Assembly: GCF_011090185.1 (NCBI RefSeq)
Contig: NZ_JAAFGS010000001.1
Coordinates: 496,001-560,000, forward strand
DNA from: Saccharibacillus alkalitolerans
GTDB lineage: Bacteria > Bacillota > Bacilli > Paenibacillales > Paenibacillaceae
DNA length: 64,000 nucleotides
Reading direction: 5' to 3'
Translations under genes and position numbers: made by a program
The notes under the pieces: model-generated
Database searches by the model: none
What the model saw: the letters and a program-made list of their open reading frames with translations, nothing else
Told to the model about the DNA's origin: nothing
In this document: positions 33,293 through 42,700 of the stretch, piece after piece
Layout of the letters: every line of letters begins with the position of its first letter
Position numbering within the stretch: position 1 is the first letter of the stretch

Positions 33293-34615
33293 ATGGCAAT
33301 CGAAGATTTACGTGCCTTTTTGCGTCAGGAAATTCGGCAGCGGCATGAACATTTGTCCGCTTTTGCGCAGGAGGCGGGCTTGAACCGCGGGGTATTGAGC
33401 AATGTTTTGCGGGAACAGGCTTCCAAGCCGCTTTCTTTTTCGTTGTTCCGTAAAATTATTCAAGTTCTCCAATGCGAGGAAAGAGCTGCGTTTAAGTATT
33501 ATATAGAAGAGTGTTTTTATTACGGCAAGCCGAGTCGCAGCAGACTGGAGCCTTTTTTGGTTCGATGCGGGGAGCTGGGATTTACCGAATACATAGAAGA
33601 AACATGGTCTCGCTGCAAGGATGCGGATATCGACCTTTGCGAGATTGCATTTTCGGCGGCCGAAAAGCTTTACGCCGAGAAATTTGTCCAACCTTCGATT
33701 TTATTTTATGAATATTGCACGGAACACGAAAAGCATATTCAATCCGAGCGCTTGGCTGTCAGCCATTACCGTTTATTTCGAATCGGCGTGAACGAGCAGA
33801 ACGAATCGAATCTGATCGCTGCGACAAAATTTGTTCCTTTTTATGACAAGCTGCCTCACCATCATCAATTAGACGCGGCGATGAAGCTGATCAACGTGTA
33901 CTTTGCTTTGAATGATGTTAAAGAAGCCGAGAATTGGACAGAACGCTTGTCTTCGTTGGCTCATTTTTTATACGATCAAGCGGAAAGCGCGAATTGGGAA
34001 GAATCGCCCGAAGGAATGGAGTATCCTTTTGTCGTGTATTATGGCTACAGTTATCTTGCCCGGGAAAGTCTACTGTTTATATCCAAACGATATGCCGAAT
34101 CCAAGCCTTACAACGAAAAATATGCAGACTTGAGCGAATTTCCCCATTTGGATGACCGGGCAATGAAGGAAGTCGAAAAATTTAAATTTTATGCCAATCT
34201 GAACGCCGTTTATAGGGAGTTGGGATTGGGAAACGAAAACATGCTGTTCGAATGCGTAAAATTAATCGAGGAAAACCCGGACGAAATTTTAGTCGTTTTT
34301 TCTTTCATCTTGCAATTCGCACTTACCCATAATCAAGATATTGATGAACTGCTGGAGCGCTTTGACCGAAAAATGGAGGACTATGCTTACCGACAGTTCG
34401 GTTCCGACAAAAATCCGGCGCTCTTATTGAACCGTTACGTAGACATTTGCATCGACATCGCTTTATATTATTTCAACCGCGGAAACTATGAAAAAGCGAT
34501 CGGACACGCGAAGCGAGGAATCGAGGCTCCGATCGGAATAGGCAGCGGCAAATACGTGTTCACCCGCCTTGCCCCCATTTTTGAAAAATTCCCTGAAATA
34601 TTCAATAGAATCTAA
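33293..34615 (+). CDS. Orphan paralogue of the HTH/TPR receptor
   Basis: 440 aa from ATG 33293 (GGGAGGATAAGGAT upstream). Same plan as the receptor at 31599: an HTH at about 5-60 (LSAFAQEAGLNRGVLSNVL) then helical repeats. Alignment by eye holds over the whole length (EERAAFKYYIEECFYYGKP matches EGWMFERYIDECFYDGRP). No signal-peptide ORF follows it, so it either senses the upstream gene's peptide, a peptide encoded elsewhere, or none. It is more AT-rich than the flanking genes. It lies between the nested terminator and the first secreted protein gene, and presumably shares DNA targets with its paralogue. Confidence 0.78.
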   Translation: MAIEDLRAFLRQEIRQRHEHLSAFAQEAGLNRGVLSNVLREQASKPLSFSLFRKIIQVLQCEERAAFKYYIEECFYYGKPSRSRLEPFLVRCGELGFTEYIEETWSRCKDADIDLCEIAFSAAEKLYAEKFVQPSILFYEYCTEHEKHIQSERLAVSHYRLFRIGVNEQNESNLIAATKFVPFYDKLPHHHQLDAAMKLINVYFALNDVKEAENWTERLSSLAHFLYDQAESANWEESPEGMEYPFVVYYGYSYLARESLLFISKRYAESKPYNEKYADLSEFPHLDDRAMKEVEKFKFYANLNAVYRELGLGNENMLFECVKLIEENPDEILVVFSFILQFALTHNQDIDELLERFDRKMEDYAYRQFGSDKNPALLLNRYVDICIDIALYYFNRGNYEKAIGHAKRGIEAPIGIGSGKYVFTRLAPIFEKFPEIFNRI

Positions 34616-34627
34616 CCGGTTTTCTTG

Positions 34628-34655
34628 GCCTTTTCTGAAAAGAGGGGCTTTTTTT
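34628..34655 (+). terminator. Terminator after the second receptor
   Basis: GCC(T)TTTTC-loop-GAGGGGC with one bulge, then seven T, 13 nt after the stop. Confidence 0.6.
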
Positions 34656-34725
34656 CGGTTCGTCGACGCTTCAGTGGTTTAAAGGAGGTAGAACCACAAT
34701 ACCGTACATACAAGGAGGCACTCGA

Positions 34726-35931
34726 ATGGAAAAGCAACAGCCCAACAAACGCAGCAGGTGGCCGATTGCCGTTTTGGCGACCGCGATCGCGGCAGGCGGC
34801 GTTTACGCCCTTCCTCACGTGTTTGCCGGCGAATCGTCCGATCAGCAGGCGAAATCCGCATCCGCTGCAGGCAATGCGTCGGCCGTCGCCAAGACTTCGC
34901 CGTCGCCGCACGTCTCTGCTTCTTCGGCCGTCGCGCCTTCGAATTCGCAAGCCGCTTCGGCGGTCATTCCGGTAAGCACGGCTTCGGCTTCGAAAAAAGG
35001 GGACGCGGTCGTCGTGCAGCCCGTTTTGTCAGCGGATCCGAAAAAATCTTCGGCTGCCGCTTCGCGCTCCGCTCTTATCAAGCTCGAGATCATGAGTCTC
35101 AAAGCCGAGGCGCAGTTCCCGCTCGATCCGTCGGAGAAGCAGTACGTGAAGTTGATCGATGCGCGTAACCGGGCGGTAGAAGTCTCTTCCGATTCGAATG
35201 CGCCGGCCGATCGCGTCTTTTCGACTTCGCGCAAGCTCGAAGAAGCATTGGACCGTTATAACGACGCGGCGGTAGGCAGCGCCGATGCGGTGAAAAAGAC
35301 GCTGGCCGGACAGCTGAACGAGACGATGAACGGCCGCGCCGAAAACGCGCTGAACGCTGCGGAGCTTCTGATGCTTCAAGGCATCAAAGAAGCGCAGAGC
35401 AAACTTTCGGCGAATTCGACCAAAGACGGCGCTTTGTCCGCGTACAAACAGTTCTTGATGCGCGCGTCGGAATCGAACGATATCGCGCCGTTCCGGGCAT
35501 CCGATTATACGAACGCGCTCAAGCAGTACGAAGCGAATATCGAAGCGCGATCTCAAGGCGTCGGCGCGGGCAAAGTCGGCGATCTGCGCAAAGCGTACGA
35601 TACGTCGGCAAAAGCGCTCGAAACGGCCATTGCCGGAGCGTCCGGCAAAAACGTGCTGGATGCCGCGAAGTCGAGCGTGGAAACGACTTACGCCGCGCTG
35701 ACGGAAGGTCTGGCTTTGGCGGAAGCGATTCAAGCCGCGGAGCCGCTGCTCGATTCGCCGGCAGGCAAAGAAAAAGGGCAGTACGGCGCTTCCAAGATCG
35801 GCACGCTGAGACGGGAGATCGGAAAAGCGGACCGCGCGCTGGAAACGTCGAAAACGGCGGAACAGCTGACGAATGCCCGCACGGCTTTGGCCCGAGCGGT
35901 ATCCGACTTCAAAAACAGCCGAAACGCATAA
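34726..35931 (+). CDS. Secreted helical protein, paralogue 1
   Basis: 401 aa from ATG 34726 (AAGGAGG 7 nt before). Positive N-terminus and hydrophobic core (WPIAVLATAIAAGGVYALPHVFAGE) form a signal peptide; an Ala/Ser-rich linker runs to about residue 110. The rest is helical and charged. The last about 60 residues (GKEKGQYGASKIGTLRREIGKADRALE) are a variant of the 'GQYP..A...L..AI..A' helical module common in large Paenibacillus surface proteins. The same module closes the two following secreted proteins. Probably a wall-associated or secreted binding protein; ligand unknown. It lies downstream of two peptide-receptor genes, which may control it. Confidence 0.7.
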   Translation: MEKQQPNKRSRWPIAVLATAIAAGGVYALPHVFAGESSDQQAKSASAAGNASAVAKTSPSPHVSASSAVAPSNSQAASAVIPVSTASASKKGDAVVVQPVLSADPKKSSAAASRSALIKLEIMSLKAEAQFPLDPSEKQYVKLIDARNRAVEVSSDSNAPADRVFSTSRKLEEALDRYNDAAVGSADAVKKTLAGQLNETMNGRAENALNAAELLMLQGIKEAQSKLSANSTKDGALSAYKQFLMRASESNDIAPFRASDYTNALKQYEANIEARSQGVGAGKVGDLRKAYDTSAKALETAIAGASGKNVLDAAKSSVETTYAALTEGLALAEAIQAAEPLLDSPAGKEKGQYGASKIGTLRREIGKADRALETSKTAEQLTNARTALARAVSDFKNSRNA

Positions 35932-35954
35932 CGAAAGTCCAAACACGCAGCGCG

Positions 35955-35988
35955 CCTTCCCCGATAAATTTTCGGGGAGGGTTTTTTT
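35955..35988 (+). terminator. Terminator after secreted paralogue 1
   Basis: CCTTCCCCGA-loop-TTCGGGGAGG then seven T. Confidence 0.85.
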
Positions 35989-36039
35989 GTGCTTCGAAGC
36001 TTTAAAACTTTGTTTATATATGTGAGGAAGTTCCAAAAA

Positions 36040-36144
36040 ATGAACAAGGAGGTTAAAGAGCAAGCGGAACGCACATTTTCCGGATCAAAATGCTTTAAAA
36101 ACTGTCCTTTTTATCTCATACATAGGAGGAAACCCATTGAATAG
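36040..36144 (+). CDS. Possible 34-aa leader ORF overlapping the next gene
   Basis: ATG 36040 follows GAGGAAG by 9 nt and runs 34 codons to TAG 36142-36144, overlapping the TTG start of the next gene by 8 nt in another frame. The product is charged with two cysteines (KCFKNC) and resembles nothing known. Translational coupling would explain the overlap, but this may be chance. Confidence 0.25.
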   Translation: MNKEVKEQAERTFSGSKCFKNCPFYLIHRRKPIE

Positions 36145-37234
36145 AACCGTTCGGAAATACGGCACACGTCTGTCTGCCGCTTCTCTTGCCGTCGCCGTCG
36201 CTTTCGGAGGATTCGGCGTGCTTCCGGCCGCCCATGCGGAAGAAACGCAAAACGTCCAACAGGCCGTCCCTGCTTCGTTCGCTTATCTGGGCGATCCGGC
36301 CAGAAGCAAACTGATCGACCTTAACGCCCTCCGGGTGATCTCGACGTACCCGGCGCAATCATCCGCCTTTATGACGAGCGAGTATTACAAGATGCTGGAG
36401 TTGGAACAAGAGGCTTATGCGGCCGTCATGGATCCGTCGACTTCGCAGGCGCATTTGCAAGCGATCGCGAGAACGTACAAGCTTCGTCTGGACGATTATA
36501 TGGATCGCTATTTGGACCGTTTCTGGGTCGAAGACTATCTGTATACGGTGCAGCTTTCCATTCGGGCGGGAATCGGCGACGATAGCGAGCTTTCCGCGGA
36601 AGACCGGCATACGCTGGATGTCATCGATCGGACTTTCGCGCAGGCCCGGTCCGCGAAAAATCCGACGGATAAGAATTATCGGGACGCTTACGTAGAAATC
36701 TATGCCCAAGATGTACTGAAGGACTATACGGTCGAGGCGCCGAGTACGCCCGGACAATACCGGGCCATGGTCTCTTATGCCCGAGAAAAGCTGGAGAGGA
36801 ATCTTCAAGCAGCGCGGGCAGCCGGCAGCACGGAAGACTATTCCGCTCAGCTGCAGGCGTTCGAGCAGGCCGCTTCCGACGTGGAGCAGCTGCTGAACGC
36901 TTCCGCCAGCGTCAAGTTGGTCGAAATGGTGACGGGCTATGCGCAGTTTAAAGCTCAAGAGGCGATCGAATCGTTCGACCCTTACGTGCCGGTGCGGCCG
37001 TACGGCGAAGAAAAAGAGCTGCGGTCCATGATCGAAAGTGCCAAAGCCAGACTCGATCTGCCGAGAGGCATACAGCCCGGGCAGTATCCGGCTTCGGCTT
37101 TCGGCGCATTGAGCCGAGCGATCAAGGAAGCCGAGCTCGCGCTGGAAAAAGGCGATTCCCGCGCCGATTTCGCCGCTGCTTTGGACAAGCTGTTCTTGGC
37201 CGATTACGCATTCAGAAACAGCATCAAGCGTTGA
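36137..37234 (+). CDS. Secreted helical protein, paralogue 2
   Basis: 365 aa from TTG 36137, which follows ATAGGAGG. The signal peptide (RLSAASLAVAVAFGGFGVLP, site AAHA-E) is followed by a helical domain rich in Tyr, Arg and Asp. The C-terminal module (about 295-365) contains LPRGIQPGQYPASAFGAL, RAIKEAELALEKG and a final helix. Overall layout and the module are shared with the gene 39 nt downstream, and more distantly with the gene upstream. No enzyme motif was seen. Probably extracellular or wall-bound. Confidence 0.72.
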   Translation: MNRTVRKYGTRLSAASLAVAVAFGGFGVLPAAHAEETQNVQQAVPASFAYLGDPARSKLIDLNALRVISTYPAQSSAFMTSEYYKMLELEQEAYAAVMDPSTSQAHLQAIARTYKLRLDDYMDRYLDRFWVEDYLYTVQLSIRAGIGDDSELSAEDRHTLDVIDRTFAQARSAKNPTDKNYRDAYVEIYAQDVLKDYTVEAPSTPGQYRAMVSYAREKLERNLQAARAAGSTEDYSAQLQAFEQAASDVEQLLNASASVKLVEMVTGYAQFKAQEAIESFDPYVPVRPYGEEKELRSMIESAKARLDLPRGIQPGQYPASAFGALSRAIKEAELALEKGDSRADFAAALDKLFLADYAFRNSIKR

Positions 37235-37273
37235 TTCGCCGTTAAATTCGACGATCGCAAAGGAGGATATATC

Positions 37274-38386
37274 TTGAATCGTTCCAACCGCAAAGCAATT
37301 ACCCGCCTTTCGACAGCCGCGCTGGCCGCCGTAATCGGCGTAAGCGGCTTCGGTTACGCGCCTTCCGTCCGCGCGGCGGAGCCGGCGGCTTCTTCCGCGG
37401 CCGCCGCGCCGGTCGATCTGACCGATCCGATCCGGAGCGAATTGATTTACTTGAACGACATGAAAGATAATGTGCTGGACTTGACCGGTTCTTATAACTA
37501 TGATTACAATCCGAATGCTTACAAGTATTACGATCTGATCGCCGTTCAAAAGAAGGCGTATACGATGACGATGGACCCGGCCGCCGGCAGCGCGGAACTG
37601 TCCGCGCTCAAACAGGAGTACGAGCGGAAGCTGCATGCTTATATCGATCATTTCATTAAAGATCGGGACGTCGAACGTTCGTTCTCGACGTTAGCGTACG
37701 TGCTTTATCACCATGACCGGATCGGTCGGGACGAAAGCAAGCTGACCCCGTCGGAACGAGCCGAACTGCATGCGGTCTGGGACGCGCAGGAGTACGCCGG
37801 TCAGCTCGGTTCGCAGGTCGAAGGCCGGTATGTCCGGGCTTACAAAGAATCTTATCTGCCGAATTCCGCCAAAGCGACCGATCTTGCAACCTATGAACCG
37901 TCGCGGTATCAACAGCTCGCTTCCGAATACCGCGCGGACATTCAAACGAGATTGAACGCCTTGAGCGGCAGCGCCGACCGTTATACGGCTTCGGTGAACG
38001 CTTTCGAACAAGCGGCCTCCCTCCTGGAACAGATGGCGCCGGGCGGGTATACGCTCAATCAAGTAAAGATGGCCGAAGGAAACCTTGAAGTCAAGTACGG
38101 GAAGCTGGTCGACGAATTGACGCTGGACAGCCCGATCGAGAACAGCGCGGAATACCGGAGGCTACAAGCAAGCATCGATCTCGGCTGGAAAAGAATGGAC
38201 CTGCCGAAAGGAATCGGCCCCGGCCAGTATCCGCAGTCCGCGTTCGGCGATCTTCGCCGCGCGATCCGCAAAGCCGAAAGAGTGCTCGAAACGGCCGCGA
38301 CGTTGGATGAACTGAGAGCAGCCGAGATCGAATTCTCGACCGCGGTAGGCTATTTCTTGGATCGACGCAAGCCGTACGCGCAGTAA
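37274..38386 (+). CDS. Secreted helical protein, paralogue 3
   Basis: 370 aa from TTG 37274 (AAAGGAGG upstream). It is the closest relative of the preceding gene: a similar signal peptide start (MNRSNRKAITRLS against MNRTVRKYGTRLS), a central helical domain with DPIRSELIYLNDM matching DPARSKLIDLNAL, and the module LPKGIGPGQYPQSAFGDL near the end. The two are likely a recent tandem duplication in one operon, ending in a strong terminator. No catalytic motif recognised. Confidence 0.72.
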   Translation: MNRSNRKAITRLSTAALAAVIGVSGFGYAPSVRAAEPAASSAAAAPVDLTDPIRSELIYLNDMKDNVLDLTGSYNYDYNPNAYKYYDLIAVQKKAYTMTMDPAAGSAELSALKQEYERKLHAYIDHFIKDRDVERSFSTLAYVLYHHDRIGRDESKLTPSERAELHAVWDAQEYAGQLGSQVEGRYVRAYKESYLPNSAKATDLATYEPSRYQQLASEYRADIQTRLNALSGSADRYTASVNAFEQAASLLEQMAPGGYTLNQVKMAEGNLEVKYGKLVDELTLDSPIENSAEYRRLQASIDLGWKRMDLPKGIGPGQYPQSAFGDLRRAIRKAERVLETAATLDELRAAEIEFSTAVGYFLDRRKPYAQ

Positions 38387-38420
38387 CGGCAAAGCCCGTA
38401 TCCGTCAAGCGGCGATACGA

Positions 38421-38455
38421 CAAAAAGCTCTCTGCATGCCGCAGAGAGCTTTTTG
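38421..38455. terminator. Bidirectional terminator between paralogue 3 and thrS
   Basis: CAAAAAGCTCTCTGC-ATGC-CGCAGAGAGCTTTTTG, a perfect stem with A and T runs on both sides, serving both converging genes. Confidence 0.9.
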
Positions 38456-38514
38456 CTTGGCCTAAGTCGCGAAGTTTGCATCCCTTTTCGCGCCGCAAAG
38501 GCGAAAGGAGGGGG

Positions 38515-40482
38515 TCAGCGACGCGCTTCGATTTCCTTCAGCAGCGCAGCGATCGCGTCGTCCGCCGCCGTCATCGTCTGAGCTTCGTCGTCGTAACGAC
38601 GCACGTTCACGCTGCCGGATTCCCGTTCTTTTTCCCCGACGACGAAAATATACGGAATTTTGTCCTGCTGGGCCGCGCGCATCTTGTAGCCGAGCTTATT
38701 GCCGCTGACGTCCGCTTCGGCCCGAAGGCCGGCGTCGCGCAGCTTTTTACGGACCTCGAACGCGTAATCGTCGTAATGCGCGCTCACGGGCAGCACCCGC
38801 ACCTGCGTCGGGGACAGCCACAGCGGAAACGCGCCCGCGTAATGCTCGATCAGAATGCCGATAAAGCGGTCGATCGATCCGTAAATCGCGCGGTGAATGA
38901 CGACCGGACGGTGTTTGGCTCCGTCTTCGCCGATGTACGTCAGATCGAACTTCTCCGGCATCTGGAAGTCCAGTTGGATCGTGCCGCACTGCCAGCTCCG
39001 TCCCAGCGCGTCCAGCACGTGATAGTCGATCTTCGGGCCGTAGAAGGCGCCGTCGCCTTCGTTCAGCCGGTACTTGACGCCGCGTTTTTCCAGCACGCTG
39101 CGCAGCGAACGTTCGGCTTCGTCCCACAGCTCTTCCGAACCCATGGAATCTTCGGGCCGCGTGGACAGCTCGATCCGGTATTCGAAGCCGAACACCCGGT
39201 ACATCCGGTCGATCAGATCCATGACTTTGCCGATTTCGTCCTCGATCTGGCGCGGCAGCACGAACAGATGGGCGTCGTCCTGGCAGAACGTCCGCACCCG
39301 CATGAGACCGCTCAGCGCGCCGGAATATTCGTGGCGGTGCACCTGGCCGAATTCCATCATCCGGATCGGCAGATCGCGGTAGGAGCGCAGCTCGTTTTTG
39401 TACATCAGCATATGGCCCGGGCAGTTCATCGGCTTGAGCGCGAAAGCTTCGTCGTCCACCTCGGAAAAGTACATGTTATCTTTGTAATGGTCCCAGTGGC
39501 CGGATTCTTCCCACAGGCGGCGGTTCATCATGAACGGCGAACGCACCTCGTCGTAGCCGTGCGCCAGCTGCATGCCCCGCGAGAAGTTCTCGAGCTCCGT
39601 GCGCAGCGTCATGCCGCCGGGCAGATAAAAAGGCATGCCCGGCGCTTCGTCGGAAAACATGAACAGCTTCAGCTCGCGTCCCAGCTTGCGGTGATCGCGC
39701 TTCTTCGCCTCTTCCAGCAGAAGCAGGTGTTCGTCCAGCTGTTCCTTCCGAGGAAAAGCGGCGCCGTAGATCCGCTGAAGCACGGCCCGGTCCGAATCGC
39801 CCCGCCAGTACGCGCCTGCGACGCTCAGCAGCTTGAAGGCTTTGAGCCGGCCCGTCGACGGCAGATGCGGCCCTCGGTCGAGATCCGTGAACTCGCCCTG
39901 CTCGTAGAAGGAAAAAGATTCTCCTTCCGGCGCGTCTTCGATCATTTCGATCTTGTAGCGTTCGCCGCGTTCCCGGAAAAAGGAGAGGGCTTCTTCGCGT
40001 AGGGCGATCCTGCGGCGGATCGGCAGGTTTTCTTCGGCGATCCGCCGCATTTCGCGTTCGATCGCGGGCAGGTCGTCGGCCGACAGCGCGCGCGGCAGCT
40101 CGAAATCGTAATAGAATCCGTCTTTCGTCGAAAGACCGATGCCGAGTTTGACCGCCTCCGCGCCGTACAGTCTTTTGACGGCCTGGGCCAGCAGATGGGC
40201 GGCGCTCAGCCGGTAGATGGGCAGGCTGTCTTCGTCGCCAGGCAGCAGGACATCGAGCGAAGCGTTCTCGTGCACGGTCTCGCTCAGATCGACCAGCCGG
40301 CCGTTCAAGCGTGCGGCGACGGCGTTTTTGCCGAGCGAAGTGCCGACGGAGCGGGCGATCTCGAGCACGGACGTGCCCGGACGGACGCGTCGCACGCTTC
40401 CGTCCGAGAGCGTGATCTCCGGAAGTCCGTGATCGTTCGGACGGGAGTCGGGTTGGAATCGGGAATCGGACAATGGGTACAT
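38515..40482 (-). CDS. thrS: Threonyl-tRNA synthetase
   Basis: 655 aa from ATG 40482, with TTGGAGG 8 nt upstream. Domain order: TGS (about 20-80), the N2 editing domain (about 90-250), the class II catalytic core with zinc ligands in MNCPGH, QDDAH and PVVIHRA, and the anticodon-binding domain (from about 555, VRVLPVSAHYDDYA). It charges tRNA-Thr in the cytosol and removes mischarged Ser through the editing domain. Length is normal. Expression is controlled by the T-box leader upstream, which reads tRNA-Thr charging. Confidence 0.96.
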   Translation of the reverse strand: MYPLSDSRFQPDSRPNDHGLPEITLSDGSVRRVRPGTSVLEIARSVGTSLGKNAVAARLNGRLVDLSETVHENASLDVLLPGDEDSLPIYRLSAAHLLAQAVKRLYGAEAVKLGIGLSTKDGFYYDFELPRALSADDLPAIEREMRRIAEENLPIRRRIALREEALSFFRERGERYKIEMIEDAPEGESFSFYEQGEFTDLDRGPHLPSTGRLKAFKLLSVAGAYWRGDSDRAVLQRIYGAAFPRKEQLDEHLLLLEEAKKRDHRKLGRELKLFMFSDEAPGMPFYLPGGMTLRTELENFSRGMQLAHGYDEVRSPFMMNRRLWEESGHWDHYKDNMYFSEVDDEAFALKPMNCPGHMLMYKNELRSYRDLPIRMMEFGQVHRHEYSGALSGLMRVRTFCQDDAHLFVLPRQIEDEIGKVMDLIDRMYRVFGFEYRIELSTRPEDSMGSEELWDEAERSLRSVLEKRGVKYRLNEGDGAFYGPKIDYHVLDALGRSWQCGTIQLDFQMPEKFDLTYIGEDGAKHRPVVIHRAIYGSIDRFIGILIEHYAGAFPLWLSPTQVRVLPVSAHYDDYAFEVRKKLRDAGLRAEADVSGNKLGYKMRAAQQDKIPYIFVVGEKERESGSVNVRRYDDEAQTMTAADDAIAALLKEIEARR

Positions 40483-40539
40483 GCTTCATTCCTCCAAGTA
40501 TAATGGGATGGCGAGCGCAGACGATCTTCCGGGAAACGC

Positions 40540-40857
40540 AAAAAGCGCACTCTCCCGGAAAGGGACGAGTGCGCTCGGCTCGTGGTTCCACCCTCATTCG
40601 GTCCCGGCTCCGCAGCGAAATCGCTCCGGCAAACGCCGTGACCCTTACTTGGAATCCGTTAACGGGGATCAGGCGGCGGAGGCTACCGGCCGCCGTGCTC
40701 CCCCACTCAGGGGAAGCATCGGGCGCGGCGTTCGCATCCGCGGCTGCGAAGGGGTAATTCCGGGCCGCTTTCCGAAGAAGCTCTCAGCAGTCGCTTCTCT
40801 CTCTGGACGGTGCGCGCGGGGAATATTGTCTCCGGTCAAAGCCGAATGTTTCGTTGT
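40540..40857 (-). ncRNA. T-box leader (tRNA-Thr sensing) of thrS
   Basis: On the minus strand the T-box sequence AGGGTGGAACCACG (plus 40581-40594) precedes a GC-rich terminator: GAGCGCACTCGTCCC / GGGAGAGTGCGC and five T (40540-40575). The upstream about 260 nt fold as stem I and linker. A candidate Thr specifier ACC lies at plus 40753-40755 in GGAATTACCCC. Uncharged tRNA-Thr would stabilise the antiterminator and switch thrS on. Confidence 0.9.
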
Positions 40858-40863
40858 TTCTGG

Positions 40864-40892
40864 ATTATAGAGGGCAAAACGGAAAAGGTCAA
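40864..40892 (-). promoter_or_regulatory. Sigma-A promoter of the thrS T-box transcript
   Basis: On the minus strand: -35 TTGACC (plus 40887-40892), 17-nt spacer, -10 TATAAT (plus 40864-40869). Start near 40857, giving a leader of about 375 nt. Confidence 0.85.
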
Positions 40893-40989
40893 GCCGAAAA
40901 CGGAAACGGATAGGCCGGATTTGAACGAAGGCCGTGCGGGAGGTTATGATAACTTTACGAAGATATTCGGCAAAAAAGGGGTGTTGGCC

Positions 40990-42657
40990 ATGTACGGACA
41001 TACTTTTTCCCAGGCTCTCTGCAAGCTGGGCGGCGATGAGTTGAGATTGGTTTACGTGCTGTGCTGCGATACGGCCGTTCAGGAGCTGCTCGTATCCAAA
41101 ATTCGGGATTGGATCAGACGCGAACCGGAACGGTTCGCCAGACAGCTGGAGGAAAAGGCGGCTGCCTATCGCGATTGGAACGACAACGAATTAAGGCTTG
41201 CCATTCTGCTGGAACTCGCCAAGCGGGCCCGCCTGGTCGGCGCTCCGCTGACCACGGCCGCCGAACTGGAAGAATACGCGGGAGGGATCGTCGAACAGAT
41301 CGAGCTGGGAGCGGCCGAGGAAGACCGCGCTTATTACGCGTACCGGGAAGGACGAACGGACGCGAGCGAGCTGGAAACGCTGATCGACTATCAGATCGCC
41401 TCGCTGGTGCAGGCTTTGGGTCGGCTGCTCGATGCGGCTCCGCAGCCGGAATGGGACGAATATATGCTCAGGGTCGGCGCGCTGCTGCCCGATATGCCGG
41501 AGACGTGGGATTCCGCCGCGGACGTTCTTCCGAATGCAAGCGAAGGCGCATCCTCCGGGGGGATCCGTCTGGATAAAGCCGGACCCGAAGCTCGGGAAGG
41601 AGAGGACGGAACGTTCGTCCCTCTCGAAGCCGAAGATGCCGCGGGGGAAGCGGCGGAAGGAAGCGAACCTGCCGGCGAGCCTGCCGCGCCGGCGCGGCCG
41701 AGCGGCGAGCGTCTGCTGCTCGCGGCATTGGAGCGGCAGCAGGGCTTCGCCTATTACGAGACGGCGATGACGCTGCTGGCATCGGCGGAAGGGCTGCTCG
41801 GCACGGGCACAACGGGCGAATTGTACGGTCGGCGTATCGCTTTTCTGGCCGTCTCGGGCAGCCCCGTATTCCTGTCGGTGCTGCCCGGCGGCGCGAAGGC
41901 GGCGCAGCTGTCGCTGCGCGGCTTGAATCCGCAGCGCCGCCGGCTGCCGCTGCTGCTGACGCAGCTGCTGCTGCCGGAGCTCGTCTCCGAAGACGAGACC
42001 CAGGCGGACTACGAGCCGCTGCTGTCGCTGTGGCGTTCGCGCGCGGAGGCGCACGGGGCGGTGAAGGCGGATATCGGGGAAGAAGATTCGAGGATCGATT
42101 ATTATAAGCGCGAATCGGCCAGCTGCGCGCAGCAGCTTGAATCCGCCAGATCCGAGAGAGTCGGATCGGAAGAGCGCATTGCCGAAATCCGCGAGTCGCT
42201 CGTGAACAAACTGCGGGTGAGCAGCATGCAGCTTCCGCCGATTTCCGACTCGTTCGACCGGCTGCTGGAGGAATACGCCGATAATCGGAACCGGATCGCC
42301 GACGCCGAAGCTTCCCGTCAGGAGCGGAGGCAGGGACTCGCGGGCCTCGTCAAGTATACGATAAATTACGCCGCGTCGAGCGTTACCCTGCTGGACCTGC
42401 GCCGCAAGCAGGATCGGCTGCTGGAGCGGATGGCCGATGAAGCGCTGCATACCGACGGCGAGTGGGGACAGGGCGAACGCTACGTCGTTGCGGCCGAACG
42501 GGAGCGGATCGGCCATCTCGATGCCGAGATCGGAAGGCTGGAGAAGCTGCAGGCCGATTATCGCGAAGAGCTTCGCCGCGCGGAGCAGGCACGCAAGACG
42601 CTGGAACAGGAAAAGAAGAAGCTGGAGAAGCAGGTCTACGGACTCGCCGATCTTTAA
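40990..42657 (+). CDS. Coiled-coil protein of unknown function
   Basis: 555 aa from ATG 40990 (AAGGGGTG upstream). Order: a helical N-terminal domain (about 1-170), an Ala/Glu/Pro-rich low-complexity linker (about 175-235), a middle segment with GRRIAFLAVSGSPVFLSVLPGG, and a long C-terminal coiled coil (about 350-555: ESARSERVGSEERIAEIRESL, EIGRLEKLQADYREEL). No signal or TM segment and no catalytic motif. It is divergent from thrS and the next gene points toward it. Family not recognised. Confidence 0.75.
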   Translation: MYGHTFSQALCKLGGDELRLVYVLCCDTAVQELLVSKIRDWIRREPERFARQLEEKAAAYRDWNDNELRLAILLELAKRARLVGAPLTTAAELEEYAGGIVEQIELGAAEEDRAYYAYREGRTDASELETLIDYQIASLVQALGRLLDAAPQPEWDEYMLRVGALLPDMPETWDSAADVLPNASEGASSGGIRLDKAGPEAREGEDGTFVPLEAEDAAGEAAEGSEPAGEPAAPARPSGERLLLAALERQQGFAYYETAMTLLASAEGLLGTGTTGELYGRRIAFLAVSGSPVFLSVLPGGAKAAQLSLRGLNPQRRRLPLLLTQLLLPELVSEDETQADYEPLLSLWRSRAEAHGAVKADIGEEDSRIDYYKRESASCAQQLESARSERVGSEERIAEIRESLVNKLRVSSMQLPPISDSFDRLLEEYADNRNRIADAEASRQERRQGLAGLVKYTINYAASSVTLLDLRRKQDRLLERMADEALHTDGEWGQGERYVVAAERERIGHLDAEIGRLEKLQADYREELRRAEQARKTLEQEKKKLEKQVYGLADL

Positions 42658-42700
42658 AGCGCGGCGCGAGTCCGAATTCGGGGGTCGCGCCCCAGACACG

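Noticed and set aside
34680-34700. AAAGGAGG at about 34681 as the ribosome site of a further small gene
   Set aside because: No usable start codon follows at a normal distance; the real gene uses the second AAGGAGG near 34713.
38476-40002. 508-codon plus-strand frame across thrS
   Set aside because: Antisense shadow of thrS; His/Gln/Arg-rich with no start signal, and thrS is complete on the other strand.
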